Source of the DNA: Lysobacter ciconiae
Lineage (GTDB): Bacteria; Pseudomonadota; Gammaproteobacteria; Xanthomonadales; Xanthomonadaceae
NCBI RefSeq assembly: GCF_015209725.1
Contig: NZ_CP063656.1
Location: forward strand, 434,001 to 498,000
Direction: 5' to 3'
DNA length: 64,000 bases
This document shows, in pieces, positions 23,589 to 35,001 of the stretch. Position numbers and translations under genes: made by a program. The first letter of the stretch is position 1; every line of letters starts with the position of its first letter. A model generated the notes under the pieces. It made no database searches. It was not told the origin of the DNA and saw nothing but the letters and a program-made list of their open reading frames with translations.

Positions 23589-24563
23589 ATGAGCCAACCC
23601 GACATCGCCCTCCAGGCCACCGTGCCCGCCGCCGCCGCGGGACGCCGCTTCGATGCCGTGGTGGCGGAACTGTTCCCGTCCTATTCGCGCTCGCGTCTCT
23701 CCACCTGGATCAAGTCCGGGGAAGTGCTGCTGGACGGCAACGCCGTGCGCCCGCGCGACCCGGTGCACGGCGGCGAGCTGGTCAGCCTGAACGTGACGCC
23801 GGACGTGCAGACGCGCTCGGAGCCGGAGGACATTCCGCTGGACGTCCTGTTCGAGGACGAGCACGTGATCGTGATCGACAAGCCCGCCGGCCTGGTGGTG
23901 CATCCCGGCGCCGGCAATCCGGACGGGACGCTGGTCAACGCGCTGCTGTACCGCCAGCCCGACCTGAACGCGCTGCCGCGCGCCGGCATCGTCCATCGCC
24001 TCGACAAGGACACCTCCGGGGTGATGGTGGTGGCGCGCACGCTGGTGGCCCACACCGCGCTGGTCGAGCAACTGTCATCGCGCGAGGTCTATCGCCAGTA
24101 CCTGGCCGTGGTGTCGGGTGCGCTGGTGTCGGGCGGCACCGCCAAGGCGCCGATCGATCGCCACCCGCGTGACCGCATCCGCATGGCGGTGCGCGAGGAC
24201 GGTCGCGACGCGATCACCCACTTCCGCCTGCGCGAGCGCTTCCGCGCACACACCCTGCTGGAGTGCCGGCTGGAAACGGGCCGCACCCATCAGATCCGCG
24301 TGCACATGGCCCACCTCAAGCACCCGATCATCGGCGATCCGCTGTACGGCGGGTCCTTGAAACTGCCGCGTGGCGCGAATGTGGCGCTGGTGACCGCGCT
24401 GAAGGGGTTCAGGCGTCAGGCCCTGCACGCCGAGACGCTGGAGTTCGTCCATCCGGTGACCGGCGAGGCAGTGCGCTGCAGCGCGCCGATGCCGGCGGAC
24501 ATGCAGGCCCTGGTGACTGCTCTGCGCGACGACACCGCCGAGGCCATCGAGCGAGCGCGCTGA
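23589..24563 (+). CDS. rluD: 23S rRNA pseudouridine(1911/1915/1917) synthase
   Basis: Converts three uridines in helix 69 of 23S rRNA to pseudouridine, aiding ribosome assembly. The 324-residue protein has an N-terminal S4 RNA-binding domain (RRFDAVVAELFPSYSRSRL, about 19-80) and a RluA-type catalytic domain. The active-site motif IVHRLDKDTSG contains Asp139, and RTHQIRVHMAHLKHPIIGD is the downstream family signature. Size matches RluD (about 326 residues). It is divergent from bamD and directly followed by pgeF, whose GTG start touches the rluD stop. This bamD/rluD/pgeF grouping is conserved across gammaproteobacteria. Confidence 0.95.
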   Translation: MSQPDIALQATVPAAAAGRRFDAVVAELFPSYSRSRLSTWIKSGEVLLDGNAVRPRDPVHGGELVSLNVTPDVQTRSEPEDIPLDVLFEDEHVIVIDKPAGLVVHPGAGNPDGTLVNALLYRQPDLNALPRAGIVHRLDKDTSGVMVVARTLVAHTALVEQLSSREVYRQYLAVVSGALVSGGTAKAPIDRHPRDRIRMAVREDGRDAITHFRLRERFRAHTLLECRLETGRTHQIRVHMAHLKHPIIGDPLYGGSLKLPRGANVALVTALKGFRRQALHAETLEFVHPVTGEAVRCSAPMPADMQALVTALRDDTAEAIERAR

Positions 24564-25391
24564 GTGGGCGCCTCGCCCCTACTGTCCGCTGACTGGCCCG
24601 CGCCGCGCGGGGTGCACGGGCTCACCACGCTGCGTTACGGCGCGGGTGTGTCGGTGGCGCCGTTCGAGCGGTTCAACCTGGGCAACCGCTATGCCGCCGA
24701 TGGCGACGATCCCGCGGCGGTGGACGCCAACCGGGCGGCGCTGGTCGGCGTCGCGGGGCTGCCCTCGGCTCCGGTGTGGTTGCGGCAGGTGCATGGCGCG
24801 GGGGTGTTTCGCGCGGCAGGGAGCCATGCCGCTTCAACGGCGTCGACGGGCAACGGACCGTCGAGCGGTGGCGCTCAGGTTGAAGCATCCAACGAGCCGG
24901 AAGCCGACGCCGCGGTGACGTCCGTGCCCGGCACGGTGCTGGCCATCCTCACGGCCGATTGCCTGCCGGTGCTGTTGTGCGCCGATGACGGCAGCGAGGT
25001 GGGCGCCGCCCACGCCGGCTGGCGGGGCCTGGCCGGTGGCGTGCTGGAAGCCACCGTGAACGCGATGGCGACGTCGCCGAAGCGCCTGATCGCCTGGCTG
25101 GGACCGGCCGCCGGTCCGCAGCACTACGAGGTAGGTACCGAGGTCCGCGATGCGTTTGTCTCTCGCGACCGCTGGGCGGAGAACGCCTTCATCGCCACCC
25201 GTCCCGGACACTGGAATGTCGACCTGTACGCGTTGGCGCGTCGGCGGCTGGGGCAGGCGGGACTGGCGGCCGAGCGCATCTTTGGCGGCGGGCTGTGCAC
25301 GATCGCCGACCCGGCGCGCTTCTACTCGCACCGCCGCGACCAGCGCACCGGGCGGATGGCGTCGCTCGTCTGGCTCCAGCCCGATTCCTGA
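24564..25391 (+). CDS. pgeF: Peptidoglycan editing factor PgeF (YfiH, laccase-domain family)
   Basis: Zinc-dependent cytoplasmic enzyme that in other bacteria removes wrongly incorporated amino acids from peptidoglycan precursors; it was formerly annotated as a polyphenol oxidase. The 275-residue protein has the ligands in QVHGAGV (His77), LTADCLPVLL (Cys132) and GAAHAGWRGLAGGV (His149). GTG 24564 immediately follows the rluD stop, so translation is coupled. Between residues about 83 and 118 there is a low-complexity Ser/Ala/Gly-rich insertion (AASTASTGNGPSSGG) not typical of the compact family. Catalytic residues are otherwise intact. Confidence 0.92.
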   Translation: MGASPLLSADWPAPRGVHGLTTLRYGAGVSVAPFERFNLGNRYAADGDDPAAVDANRAALVGVAGLPSAPVWLRQVHGAGVFRAAGSHAASTASTGNGPSSGGAQVEASNEPEADAAVTSVPGTVLAILTADCLPVLLCADDGSEVGAAHAGWRGLAGGVLEATVNAMATSPKRLIAWLGPAAGPQHYEVGTEVRDAFVSRDRWAENAFIATRPGHWNVDLYALARRRLGQAGLAAERIFGGGLCTIADPARFYSHRRDQRTGRMASLVWLQPDS

Positions 25392-25427
25392 ACCCGCTCG
25401 AAAGCAGGCGGGTGCGGATCGAAGCCG

Positions 25428-25724
25428 CTATTTGCCGTCGAACGCGTTCAGCCCCAGTCGCATCCAGCGTTTCGCCACTTCGTCGCGATCCACCAGCACG
25501 TCCCACAGGGTGTCCTCGCTGAGGATGCTGTACTCGCCGTGGCACTCGAGGGGCACGTTGTTGGCGTGGTCCTCGCGCCACTGCGGGCTCTGGTAGTACG
25601 CCTGCAGTTCGTGCAGCAGGGCCTGCGCCTCCAGCCACTGCTGTTGCGCCTCTTCCTGCTGCCGGTGCAGTTGGCGCCATCGCTCGTACTTCTGCTGCAT
25701 TGCCTGGGGATCGTATTGGGGCAT
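25428..25724 (-). CDS. Small Gln-rich protein, DUF4298-like
   Basis: A 98-residue soluble protein starting MPQYDPQAMQQKYERW at 25724, with GAGA about 10 bases upstream. Residues 8-45 are a strongly helical, Gln/Glu-rich stretch likely to form a coiled coil. The second half holds HGEYSILSEDTLWDVLVDRD. This pattern (helix, YYxSxxW, then GExxxLSEDxxWD) fits DUF4298, a family without known function. It is convergent with pgeF and divergent from clpB. The long upstream reading in this frame is a shadow of clpB and is not part of the gene. Confidence 0.8.
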   Translation of the reverse strand: MPQYDPQAMQQKYERWRQLHRQQEEAQQQWLEAQALLHELQAYYQSPQWREDHANNVPLECHGEYSILSEDTLWDVLVDRDEVAKRWMRLGLNAFDGK

Positions 25725-25791
25725 GTGGCGTTCTCTTTTTTGGGGATCATGGCGCAACGGCGATGACCGGCGTGCAAACAGCCGCGGGCAT

Positions 25792-25819
25792 CTTGAACTG
25801 GCGTCCATAAACCACATGT
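25792..25819 (+). promoter_or_regulatory. Heat-shock (sigma-32 type) promoter of clpB
   Basis: CTTGAA (25792-25797), a 14-base spacer and CCACATGT (25812-25819) closely match the sigma-32 consensus CTTGAAA - N13-15 - CCCCATnT, with one difference in each box. Transcription would start near 25826, about 43 bases before the clpB ATG. Position, spacing and the downstream chaperone gene agree. Confidence 0.75.
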
Positions 25820-25868
25820 CTTGGGTATCGCGACCCGGCGCGGTCGCCCTGAATTTCGAGGACACGAC

Positions 25869-28454
25869 ATGCGGATGGACAAGCTCACATCGCGCTTCCA
25901 GCAGGCGCTTGCGGACGCGCAATCGATGGCGGTCGGGCGCGACCACAGCGTGATCGAACCGGTGCACCTGCTGACGGCGCTGGTCGACCAGAAGGATGGC
26001 AGCACGCGCCCGTTGCTGTCGCAGGCGGGCGTGAACATGCCGTTGCTGCGCGAGCGCCTCGGCGAGGCGCTGCAAAAACTGCCCACGGTGTCCGGCCAAG
26101 CCGGCAACGTCAGTGTCGGCAACGATCTCTCGCGCCTGCTCAACCTGGCCGACAAGTACGCCCAGCAGCGCGGCGACGGCTTCATCGCCACCGAGCTGTT
26201 CGTGCTGGCCGCGTTGGAGGATGGTGGAGAAGCCGGCCGCGCGCTGAAGGCCGCCGGCGCGGACAAGTCCCGCCTGGAGGCGGCGATCGACAGGATTCGT
26301 GGAGGTGAGGCCGTGCAGTCGGAAAACGCCGAGGACCAGCGCCAGGCGCTGGAGAAATACACCGTCGACCTCACCGCGCTGGCCGAGTCGGGCAAGCTCG
26401 ACCCGGTGATCGGGCGCGACGAGGAAATCCGTCGCACCATCCAGGTGCTGCAGCGCCGGACCAAGAACAATCCGGTGCTGATCGGCGAGCCCGGCGTGGG
26501 CAAGACCGCGATCGCCGAAGGCCTGGCCCAGCGGATCATCAACAACGAGGTGCCCGAAGGGCTGCGCGGACGTCGCCTGCTGTCGCTGGACATGGGCTCG
26601 CTGATCGCCGGGGCGAAGTTCCGCGGCGAGTTCGAGGAGCGCCTCAAGGGCGTGCTCAGCGACCTGGCCAAGAGCGAGGGCCAGGTGATCCTGTTCATCG
26701 ACGAGCTGCACACCGTGGTCGGCGCCGGCAAGGCCGAGGGTTCGATGGACGCCGGCAACATGCTCAAGCCGGCGCTGGCGCGTGGCGAGCTGCACTGCAT
26801 CGGCGCGACCACGCTGGACGAGTACCGCCAGTACATCGAGAAGGATGCCGCGCTGGAGCGCCGCTTCCAGAAGGTGCTGGTCGGCGAGCCCAGCGTGGAG
26901 GACACCATCGCGATCCTGCGCGGTCTGAAGGAGCGCTACGCGGTCCACCACGGCGTGGAGATCACCGACCCGGCTATCGTCGCCGCCGCCACCCTGAGCC
27001 ACCGCTACATCGCCGACCGCCAGTTGCCCGACAAGGCGATCGACCTGATGGACGAGGCCGCCAGCCGGATCCGCATGGAGATCGACTCCAAGCCCGAGGA
27101 ACTGGACCGCAAGGAGCGCCGCCTGATCCAGCTGAAGATCCAGCGCGAGGCGCTGAAGAAGGAGAAGGACGAGGCCAGCAAGCAGCGCCTGGCCGACCTG
27201 CAGGACGAGATCGCCGTGCTTGAGCGCGAGTTCAACGATCTGGAAGAGGTCTGGAAGGCCGAGAAGGCCACCCTGCAGGGCGCGACGAAGATCAAGGAGA
27301 AGATTGAGGCCGCCAAGCTGGAGCTGGAGGCCGCGCAGCGCGCGCAGGACTACGGTCGCATGAGCGAGATCCAGTACGGCCGCCTGCCCGAGCTGGAGAA
27401 GCAGGCGCAGGCCGCGCACGAAGCCGAGACCAAGGGCTTCACCCTGCTGCAGGACAAGGTCACCGACGAGGAAATCGCCGAGGTCGTCAGCCGCTGGACC
27501 GGCATTCCCGTCTCGAAAATGCTCGAGGGCGAGCGCGAGAAGCTGCTGCAGATGGAGGACCTGCTGCACAGGCGCGTCATCGGCCAGGACGAGGCGATCA
27601 AGGTCGTCTCCGATTCGGTGCGCCGCTCGCGCGCCGGGCTGTCCGACCCCAACCGCCCCAGCGGCTCGTTCCTGTTCCTCGGACCCACCGGCGTGGGCAA
27701 GACCGAGCTGTGCAAGGCGCTGGCGGAGTTCCTGTTTGACAGCACCGAGGCGATGATCCGCATCGACATGAGCGAGTTCATGGAGAAGCACGCGGTCAGC
27801 CGGCTGGTCGGCGCGCCCCCGGGCTATGTCGGTTACGAGGAGGGCGGCTACCTGACAGAGGCCGTCCGCCGCCGGCCCTACAGCGTGATCCTGCTCGACG
27901 AGGTGGAGAAGGCGCATCCGGACGTCTTCAACATCCTGCTGCAGGTGCTTGACGATGGTCGCCTGACCGACGGCCAGGGCCGCACGGTCGACTTCCGCAA
28001 CACGGTGATCGTGATGACCTCCAACCTGGGCAGCCAGATGATCCAAGAGATGGACGGTGATGACTCACCCGAGAGCTACACCCAGATGAAGGCCGCAGTG
28101 ATGGGCGTGGTGCAGAGCCACTTCCGGCCGGAGTTCATCAACCGGCTGGACGACATCGTCGTTTTCCATTCGCTGGACAAGCAGCAGATCCGCGAGATCG
28201 CCAAGATCCAGCTGCACGGCCTGGACAAGCGCCTGGCAGAACGCGGCCTGGCCCTGGAGTTGTCCGACAGTGCGTTGGCCCTGCTGGCCGATGTCGGCTT
28301 TGACCCGGTGTACGGGGCGCGGCCGCTGAAGCGCGCAATCCAGCAGCAACTGGAGAACCCGCTGGCGAGCAGGATCCTGTCGGGCGAGTTCCTCAGCGGC
28401 GAGACGATCCACGTCGATGCCGAGCGCGGGCATCTGGTGTTCAAGAAGTCCTGA
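25869..28454 (+). CDS. clpB: ATP-dependent disaggregase ClpB
   Basis: Hexameric Hsp100 chaperone that, with DnaK, threads and dissolves aggregated proteins after heat stress. ATG 25869 follows GAGG by eight bases and gives 861 residues, the normal size. Order: N-terminal Clp repeats (1-145), AAA1 with Walker A GEPGVGKTA (about 206-213) and Walker B VILFIDELH, the coiled-coil middle domain (about 400-520, LKIQREALKKEKDEASKQR), and AAA2 with GPTGVGKTE (about 605-612) and ILLDEVEKAHPD. Conserved pore loops are present (GAKFRGEFEERLKG; GAPPGYVGYEEGG). The upstream sigma-32 promoter indicates heat-shock control, and a strong terminator follows. Confidence 0.97.
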   Translation: MRMDKLTSRFQQALADAQSMAVGRDHSVIEPVHLLTALVDQKDGSTRPLLSQAGVNMPLLRERLGEALQKLPTVSGQAGNVSVGNDLSRLLNLADKYAQQRGDGFIATELFVLAALEDGGEAGRALKAAGADKSRLEAAIDRIRGGEAVQSENAEDQRQALEKYTVDLTALAESGKLDPVIGRDEEIRRTIQVLQRRTKNNPVLIGEPGVGKTAIAEGLAQRIINNEVPEGLRGRRLLSLDMGSLIAGAKFRGEFEERLKGVLSDLAKSEGQVILFIDELHTVVGAGKAEGSMDAGNMLKPALARGELHCIGATTLDEYRQYIEKDAALERRFQKVLVGEPSVEDTIAILRGLKERYAVHHGVEITDPAIVAAATLSHRYIADRQLPDKAIDLMDEAASRIRMEIDSKPEELDRKERRLIQLKIQREALKKEKDEASKQRLADLQDEIAVLEREFNDLEEVWKAEKATLQGATKIKEKIEAAKLELEAAQRAQDYGRMSEIQYGRLPELEKQAQAAHEAETKGFTLLQDKVTDEEIAEVVSRWTGIPVSKMLEGEREKLLQMEDLLHRRVIGQDEAIKVVSDSVRRSRAGLSDPNRPSGSFLFLGPTGVGKTELCKALAEFLFDSTEAMIRIDMSEFMEKHAVSRLVGAPPGYVGYEEGGYLTEAVRRRPYSVILLDEVEKAHPDVFNILLQVLDDGRLTDGQGRTVDFRNTVIVMTSNLGSQMIQEMDGDDSPESYTQMKAAVMGVVQSHFRPEFINRLDDIVVFHSLDKQQIREIAKIQLHGLDKRLAERGLALELSDSALALLADVGFDPVYGARPLKRAIQQQLENPLASRILSGEFLSGETIHVDAERGHLVFKKS

Positions 28455-28504
28455 CGCGCAGCCGGACTGAACCGCGTCCACTGCAAGCCGCTTGACCGAA
28501 ATGG

Positions 28505-28537
28505 AAAGAGCCCCGCAAGCGCGGGGCTCTTTTTTTA
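28505..28537 (+). terminator. Rho-independent terminator of clpB
   Basis: AAAGAGCCCCGC (28505-28516) and GCGGGGCTCTTT (28521-28532) form a 12-bp stem with an AAGC loop, running into eight T residues (28530-28537). It lies 50 bp after the clpB stop and just before the 3' end of the convergent TonB receptor gene. This is the strongest intrinsic terminator in the window. Confidence 0.92.
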
Positions 28538-28579
28538 TCGCTCCGGGCCGGGCCGGCGCCGGCTACACAGCGAAGGTGC

Positions 28580-30988
28580 TTACCACTTGTAGGCGATGCG
28601 GCCGTAGACGAATGCGCCGTTGAAGCCGCTCGGCGACTGGCTGCTGTAGGGGAACTGGTTGTGGTTGGCGTTGGGCGCGATCGTGCGGTCGGGATACTCG
28701 TTGAGCAGGTTGTCGGCACCCACCGTCAGCGCCCAGCCCTGGCTGGGCTTGAAGCTGGCCGAGGCGTCCACCGTCCAGATGGCGCCGTAGGTCTGGTCGA
28801 AGTCCGGGTTGCCCGTCTCGCCGACGCGGGTGGTGAACTCACCGTAGCGCGTGGCACCCAGCACGAAGTCCCAGCGGTCCAGGTTCCACGCGCCGCTGAG
28901 GGTGGTCTTGTCGCGCGGGAACCCTTCCTCGATCCGGCCCTGCTCGTCGCGGCCGACGCGATAGAAATCCGCGTCCAGGGCGGTGAGCACGGCCGGGTTG
29001 GGCGCCACGCGGGTGATCTCTGTCTTGTTGTAGTTGTAGCCGGCGGTGAGGGTGAGCTTGCCGGTCTGCAGCGGAATGCCATAGCTGCCGATCACGTCCA
29101 CGCCGCGGGTGCGCGTGTCGATCGCGTTGTTGAAGTACCGCGCGGCGGTCACGCCGTTGATCCCGAGGCTTGCCAGCAGTGCCTGCGCGGCGGCGTTGGA
29201 GCCCAGCGGCAGGTTGGACGAGAGCACGATGCGGTCGTCGATTTCGATCTGGTAGGCGTCGACGGTGACGTACAACTGATCGATCGGCTGCAGCACCAAG
29301 CCCAGGCTGTAGGACAGCGAGGTCTCGGCCTGCAGCGGCTCCGCGCCGAGGGCACGCGCCGCGGCGCTGCTGGCGGGGAAGGTCCCGGAATCAAAGAATC
29401 GGTCCAGCGCCCCGTTGTAGTTGGAGGTCACCACCTGGTAGTGCTGCTGCGACAAAGACGGCGCGCGGAATCCGCTGGCCACCGTGCCGCGCAGCGCCAC
29501 CGCGTCGGTGAAGGCATAGCGCGCCGAGAGTTTGCCGGACGTCTCGCTGCCGAAATCGCTGTAGTCCTCGTAGCGCCCGGCGATGCCGGCGGAGAACTTG
29601 TCGGTGAAATCCGCCTCCAGGCCGATGTAGGCCGCGTAGCTGTCGCGATCGAAATGGCCGGAGTTCTGCGGCGTGAAACCCTGGAAGCCCTGTGCGCCGC
29701 CGTTGGCATAGGAGTTGGGCTCGCCGGGTGACTGGTTCCACTTCTCGCGCCGGTACTCGGCGCCAAACGACAGCGTCGCCGGGTACTGCATTCCCCAGTC
29801 CAGGGTCCTGGTGACATCGGCGTTGGCGACGTTCTGGGTGTACTCCAGCGCGCCGTCGTAGAACCGGGTCGGGCTGGCGCTGCCCAGGCTGTAGTTGAGC
29901 GTGTTGCGGGTCTGGAAATCGATGTGGTTGTAGCCGTAGTTGTAGCTGACGTCCCACGTCCAGCCGCTATCGGTGCCGCCTTTGAGGCCGGCGACCAGCG
30001 ACCGGTCCTGCGAGAGCATCGCGATTTCCGGCACGTAACCGGCGTCAAAGAACTGCGAGATCAGCGCGCCCTGGCCGCTGTGGTTGCGCGAGCGGTGGAA
30101 GGCGTACGAGGTGATGTCCCGATTGCTGGCCGCCGCGGTGGCGTAGGCGCTGACGTTGTCGCTGAAATCGAAGCCGGCGTTGGCCGAGACCACGCGCGAG
30201 TCGACCTGCGGATCGCCGTACATGTAGGCCACCTCGCCCAGCCCGGGGTTGTTGCCCTGGTTGGGCAGCGCCGTCGGCGAGTAGGGCTGGAACGGTCCGG
30301 CGCGGTTGGTGGCCTCCTGCTGGCCCAGCTGCCCTGCGACGTGCACGAACCCGCGGTCTTGGGAGAAGCGCGCGCCGGTGTCGCCGGAGATCTGGAACTG
30401 CGAGCCGTCGCCAGCCGAGTAGCGGCCGAAGTCCACCGCCAGTCCGCCGCCGCCTTCGCTGCCCTTGAGAACGATGTTGACCACGCCGGCGATCGCATCC
30501 GACCCGTACTGGGCGGATGCGCCGTCACGCAGCACTTCCACGCGCGCGATCGCCGCGACCGGGATCGCGTTGAGGTCCACCGCCGACGACCCGCGGCCGA
30601 TGCTGCCGTTGACGTTGAGCAGGGCGGATACGTGGCGGCGCTTGCCGTTGACCAGCACCAGCACCTGGTCGGGCGAGAGGCCGCGCAACTGCGCTGGACG
30701 GATCGCGCTGGTGCCGTCTGTCACCGCCGGACGCGGGAAGTTGAGCGAGGGAAGGGCGCGCGCGAGCGCCGTCGCCAGCTCGGTGGTGCCCGTGGCCTGC
30801 AGGATCTCGGGGGTGATGATGTCGATCGGCGACTGCGACTCGGCGACCGTGCGGTCGGTGACCCGGGTGCCGGTGACGATGATCTGATCGAGCGTGGTGG
30901 GGGTTTTGGGAGCCGGGGCGGTCTGCGCGAAGGCGACGGGCGCAGCGATGGCCAGTGCAATGGCGAGGGGAAGGCGTCGGGGCGTCAT
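28580..30988 (-). CDS. TonB-dependent outer-membrane receptor
   Basis: Outer-membrane beta-barrel importer powered by TonB, 802 residues from ATG 30988. Signal peptide MTPRRLPLAIALAIAAPVAFA is followed by the TonB box region LDQIIVTGTRV (about 33-43). The plug domain runs to about 170 with RGLSPDQVLVLVNGKRRH and VEVLRDGASAQYGSDAIAGVVNI, typical of the family. The C-terminus VYGRIAYKW ends in an aromatic residue, as barrel substrates of the BAM complex do. A TTGACC box at 31059-31054 on the minus strand may be its -35 element. The ligand (siderophore, sugar or peptide) cannot be deduced, and no neighbouring transport or hydrolase gene helps. Confidence 0.93.
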   Translation of the reverse strand: MTPRRLPLAIALAIAAPVAFAQTAPAPKTPTTLDQIIVTGTRVTDRTVAESQSPIDIITPEILQATGTTELATALARALPSLNFPRPAVTDGTSAIRPAQLRGLSPDQVLVLVNGKRRHVSALLNVNGSIGRGSSAVDLNAIPVAAIARVEVLRDGASAQYGSDAIAGVVNIVLKGSEGGGGLAVDFGRYSAGDGSQFQISGDTGARFSQDRGFVHVAGQLGQQEATNRAGPFQPYSPTALPNQGNNPGLGEVAYMYGDPQVDSRVVSANAGFDFSDNVSAYATAAASNRDITSYAFHRSRNHSGQGALISQFFDAGYVPEIAMLSQDRSLVAGLKGGTDSGWTWDVSYNYGYNHIDFQTRNTLNYSLGSASPTRFYDGALEYTQNVANADVTRTLDWGMQYPATLSFGAEYRREKWNQSPGEPNSYANGGAQGFQGFTPQNSGHFDRDSYAAYIGLEADFTDKFSAGIAGRYEDYSDFGSETSGKLSARYAFTDAVALRGTVASGFRAPSLSQQHYQVVTSNYNGALDRFFDSGTFPASSAAARALGAEPLQAETSLSYSLGLVLQPIDQLYVTVDAYQIEIDDRIVLSSNLPLGSNAAAQALLASLGINGVTAARYFNNAIDTRTRGVDVIGSYGIPLQTGKLTLTAGYNYNKTEITRVAPNPAVLTALDADFYRVGRDEQGRIEEGFPRDKTTLSGAWNLDRWDFVLGATRYGEFTTRVGETGNPDFDQTYGAIWTVDASASFKPSQGWALTVGADNLLNEYPDRTIAPNANHNQFPYSSQSPSGFNGAFVYGRIAYKW

Positions 30989-31137
30989 GGGGGACTTTTC
31001 CGGATTTGGCCGTATGCACGGCGTCCTCCCTATTAACGCAATTTTAGCGCTCCGGTCAAACCATCCGCATGGAATGCCGGGTGAACACGCGTGCAACGAC
31101 GGGCTGCCCGCAAGATGAATGGGCACCCGCCCGTTTC

Positions 31138-32841
31138 TCAGTCGCTTGCGACGCGAGGGAGATGGTTTGCACCGCGGTAGGGAGGCGTGGCCATCACCAT
31201 CTCCGCCAGGCTGTGGGCCAGTTCGCGCTCGGCCAGCACCACCCCGTCCGCGCCGTGGGCAAGCAGGTGTTGCACTTCGCCGTCGCTGTGCGCGCGTGCC
31301 AACAGGGTCAGCGAGGGGTTGATCGCGCGCAACTTGGCCATGGTCTCGCCGGCCTCCAGCGGTTGCGGAATGGCGAGGATCGCGATGGTCGCGTTTTCGG
31401 GGTGTGCCTCGGCCAGCACCAGGTCGGCGGCGGCGTTGCCGCGGATCGCCGGGATGCCCATCGCGTGCGCGCGGTCGACGTGATGGCCGCTGTCGTCGAT
31501 CACCAGCACCGGCACGTCGTTTTCTCGCAGCAGCTTGACCAGCTCGCGGCCGACCCGACCGAAGCCGATCACGATCGCGTGGTTGTCCAGCTCCAGCGCG
31601 GGACCGGCCGTGGGTACCGGCGCTCCCTGCTCGGCCCCGCGCTGTTCGTTGCGCGCCTGCCAGCGATCCACCAGCACGAAAATCAGCGGGTTGAGCATGA
31701 TCGTGATCAGCGCCCCGGCCAGTACCAGGTCCTGCGCCTCGTCATTCATGATCCCCAGCGCCACGCCCAGGCCAGCGATGATAAAGGCGAACTCGCCGAT
31801 CTGGGCCAGGCTGGCGGAAATGGTCAGCGCGGTGATGTTGGGGTAGCCGAACGCGCGCACGATGACGTACGCCGCCGCGGATTTGCCGAACAGGATGATC
31901 AGCACCGTGGCCAGCACATGCAGCGGCTGTTCCACCAGAATCCGCGGGTCGAACAGCATGCCCACCGAGACGAAGAACAGCACCGCGAAGGCATCGCGCA
32001 GCGGCAGCGAGTCACTGGCCGCCTTGTGGCTGAACTCCGACTCGTTGAGCAGCAGCCCGGCGAAGAACGCGCCCAGCGCGAACGACACCCCGAACAGCTC
32101 CGCCGAGCCGTAAGCGACGCCCAGCGCGATGGACAGTACCGCCAGCGTGAACAGCTCACGCGACCCGGTGCCCGCCGTGCGCTCCAGCACCCACGGAATC
32201 ACCCGGCGCCCGACCACCAGCATCACGGCGACGAAGGCCGACACCTGCATCACCGTCAGCACCATCGAGACCACGATCGACCCGAAGGTGTGGACCTCGC
32301 CGCCGGGGCTGGGGTTGGTGATCTCGCCCAGCACCGGCATCAGCACCAGGGCGACCACGCAAAGCAGGTCCTCGACGATCAGCCAGCCCACCGCGATGCG
32401 GCCGCGGTTGGTGTCCAGCAGGCGGCGGTCCTCCATCGCCCGCAGCAGCACGACGGTACTGGCGGTGGCCAGCGAGAAGCCGAACACCAGCCCGTGCACG
32501 GTCGACCAGCCCATCCACGAGGCCAGTCCCCAACCGAGCAGCGTGGCGACCGTGGTCTGCGCCAGCGCGCCCGGGATGGCGATCCACTTCACCGCCATCA
32601 GGTCCTTGATCGAGAAGTGCAGCCCGACCCCGAACATCAGCAGCATCACGCCGATCTCGGCCAGCTGCGCGGCCAGGTCCTGGTCGCCGACGAAGCCGGG
32701 GGTGAATGGCCCGGCCACGATGCCGGCGGCGAGGTAGCCGACCAGCGGCGAAAGCCGCAAGCGGTTGGCCAGCGCGCCGAACACGAACGCCAGCAGCAAG
32801 CCCACGGCAATGATGTTGATCAGGTCGGTTTCGTGGGGCAT
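31138..32841 (-). CDS. YbaL/Kef-type cation:proton antiporter with RCK domain
   Basis: Inner-membrane monovalent cation/proton antiporter (CPA2 family), 567 residues from ATG 32841, close to YbaL (558). About 12 membrane helices fill residues 1-395 (IIAVGLLLAFVFGALANRL; LAEIGVMLLMFGVGLHFS; LTISASLAQIGEFAFIIAG, the last a CPA2 signature). The C-terminal RCK/TrkA-N domain begins at HAIVIGFGRVGRELVKLL with a GxGxxG nucleotide-binding motif. Such proteins export K+ or Na+ in response to redox or nucleotide signals. An in-frame extension upstream to 32943 has no coding character. It is divergent from the ABC-F gene. Ion specificity is not shown. Confidence 0.93.
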   Translation of the reverse strand: MPHETDLINIIAVGLLLAFVFGALANRLRLSPLVGYLAAGIVAGPFTPGFVGDQDLAAQLAEIGVMLLMFGVGLHFSIKDLMAVKWIAIPGALAQTTVATLLGWGLASWMGWSTVHGLVFGFSLATASTVVLLRAMEDRRLLDTNRGRIAVGWLIVEDLLCVVALVLMPVLGEITNPSPGGEVHTFGSIVVSMVLTVMQVSAFVAVMLVVGRRVIPWVLERTAGTGSRELFTLAVLSIALGVAYGSAELFGVSFALGAFFAGLLLNESEFSHKAASDSLPLRDAFAVLFFVSVGMLFDPRILVEQPLHVLATVLIILFGKSAAAYVIVRAFGYPNITALTISASLAQIGEFAFIIAGLGVALGIMNDEAQDLVLAGALITIMLNPLIFVLVDRWQARNEQRGAEQGAPVPTAGPALELDNHAIVIGFGRVGRELVKLLRENDVPVLVIDDSGHHVDRAHAMGIPAIRGNAAADLVLAEAHPENATIAILAIPQPLEAGETMAKLRAINPSLTLLARAHSDGEVQHLLAHGADGVVLAERELAHSLAEMVMATPPYRGANHLPRVASD

Positions 32842-33011
32842 CGCCGGTCCGTGCGCGTTCGGGAGTCGATCATGTCGGTGCCACTGTGCATCCACAAGCG
32901 CGATGGTCGCGTGCGACGGTGCGTGCCCGGCGGCTGAATGCATCGGCCCGCGCGTGCTGACCCGGACCCGCGCGCCCGTTGCCGCGGGCGGCGCCCACGT
33001 ACAATGCCGCG

Positions 33012-34904
<1,893 letters not shown>

Positions 34905-35001
34905 GTCCCGGCGCTCGTGCGAGCCTTGCGGACGTAACCGTATCGCGGAAGCCCGTCCGGGCCTGGTACCGACGCACATTAGGCAGCCGCGGCCCTCGCG
35001 C

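Noticed and set aside
30525..31019. Possible upstream reading frame starting GTG after GGGAGGA before the TonB receptor
   Set aside because: It overlaps the receptor in another frame, continues for 164 residues of Arg/His-rich sequence and has no coding character. The ribosome-like site may be chance.
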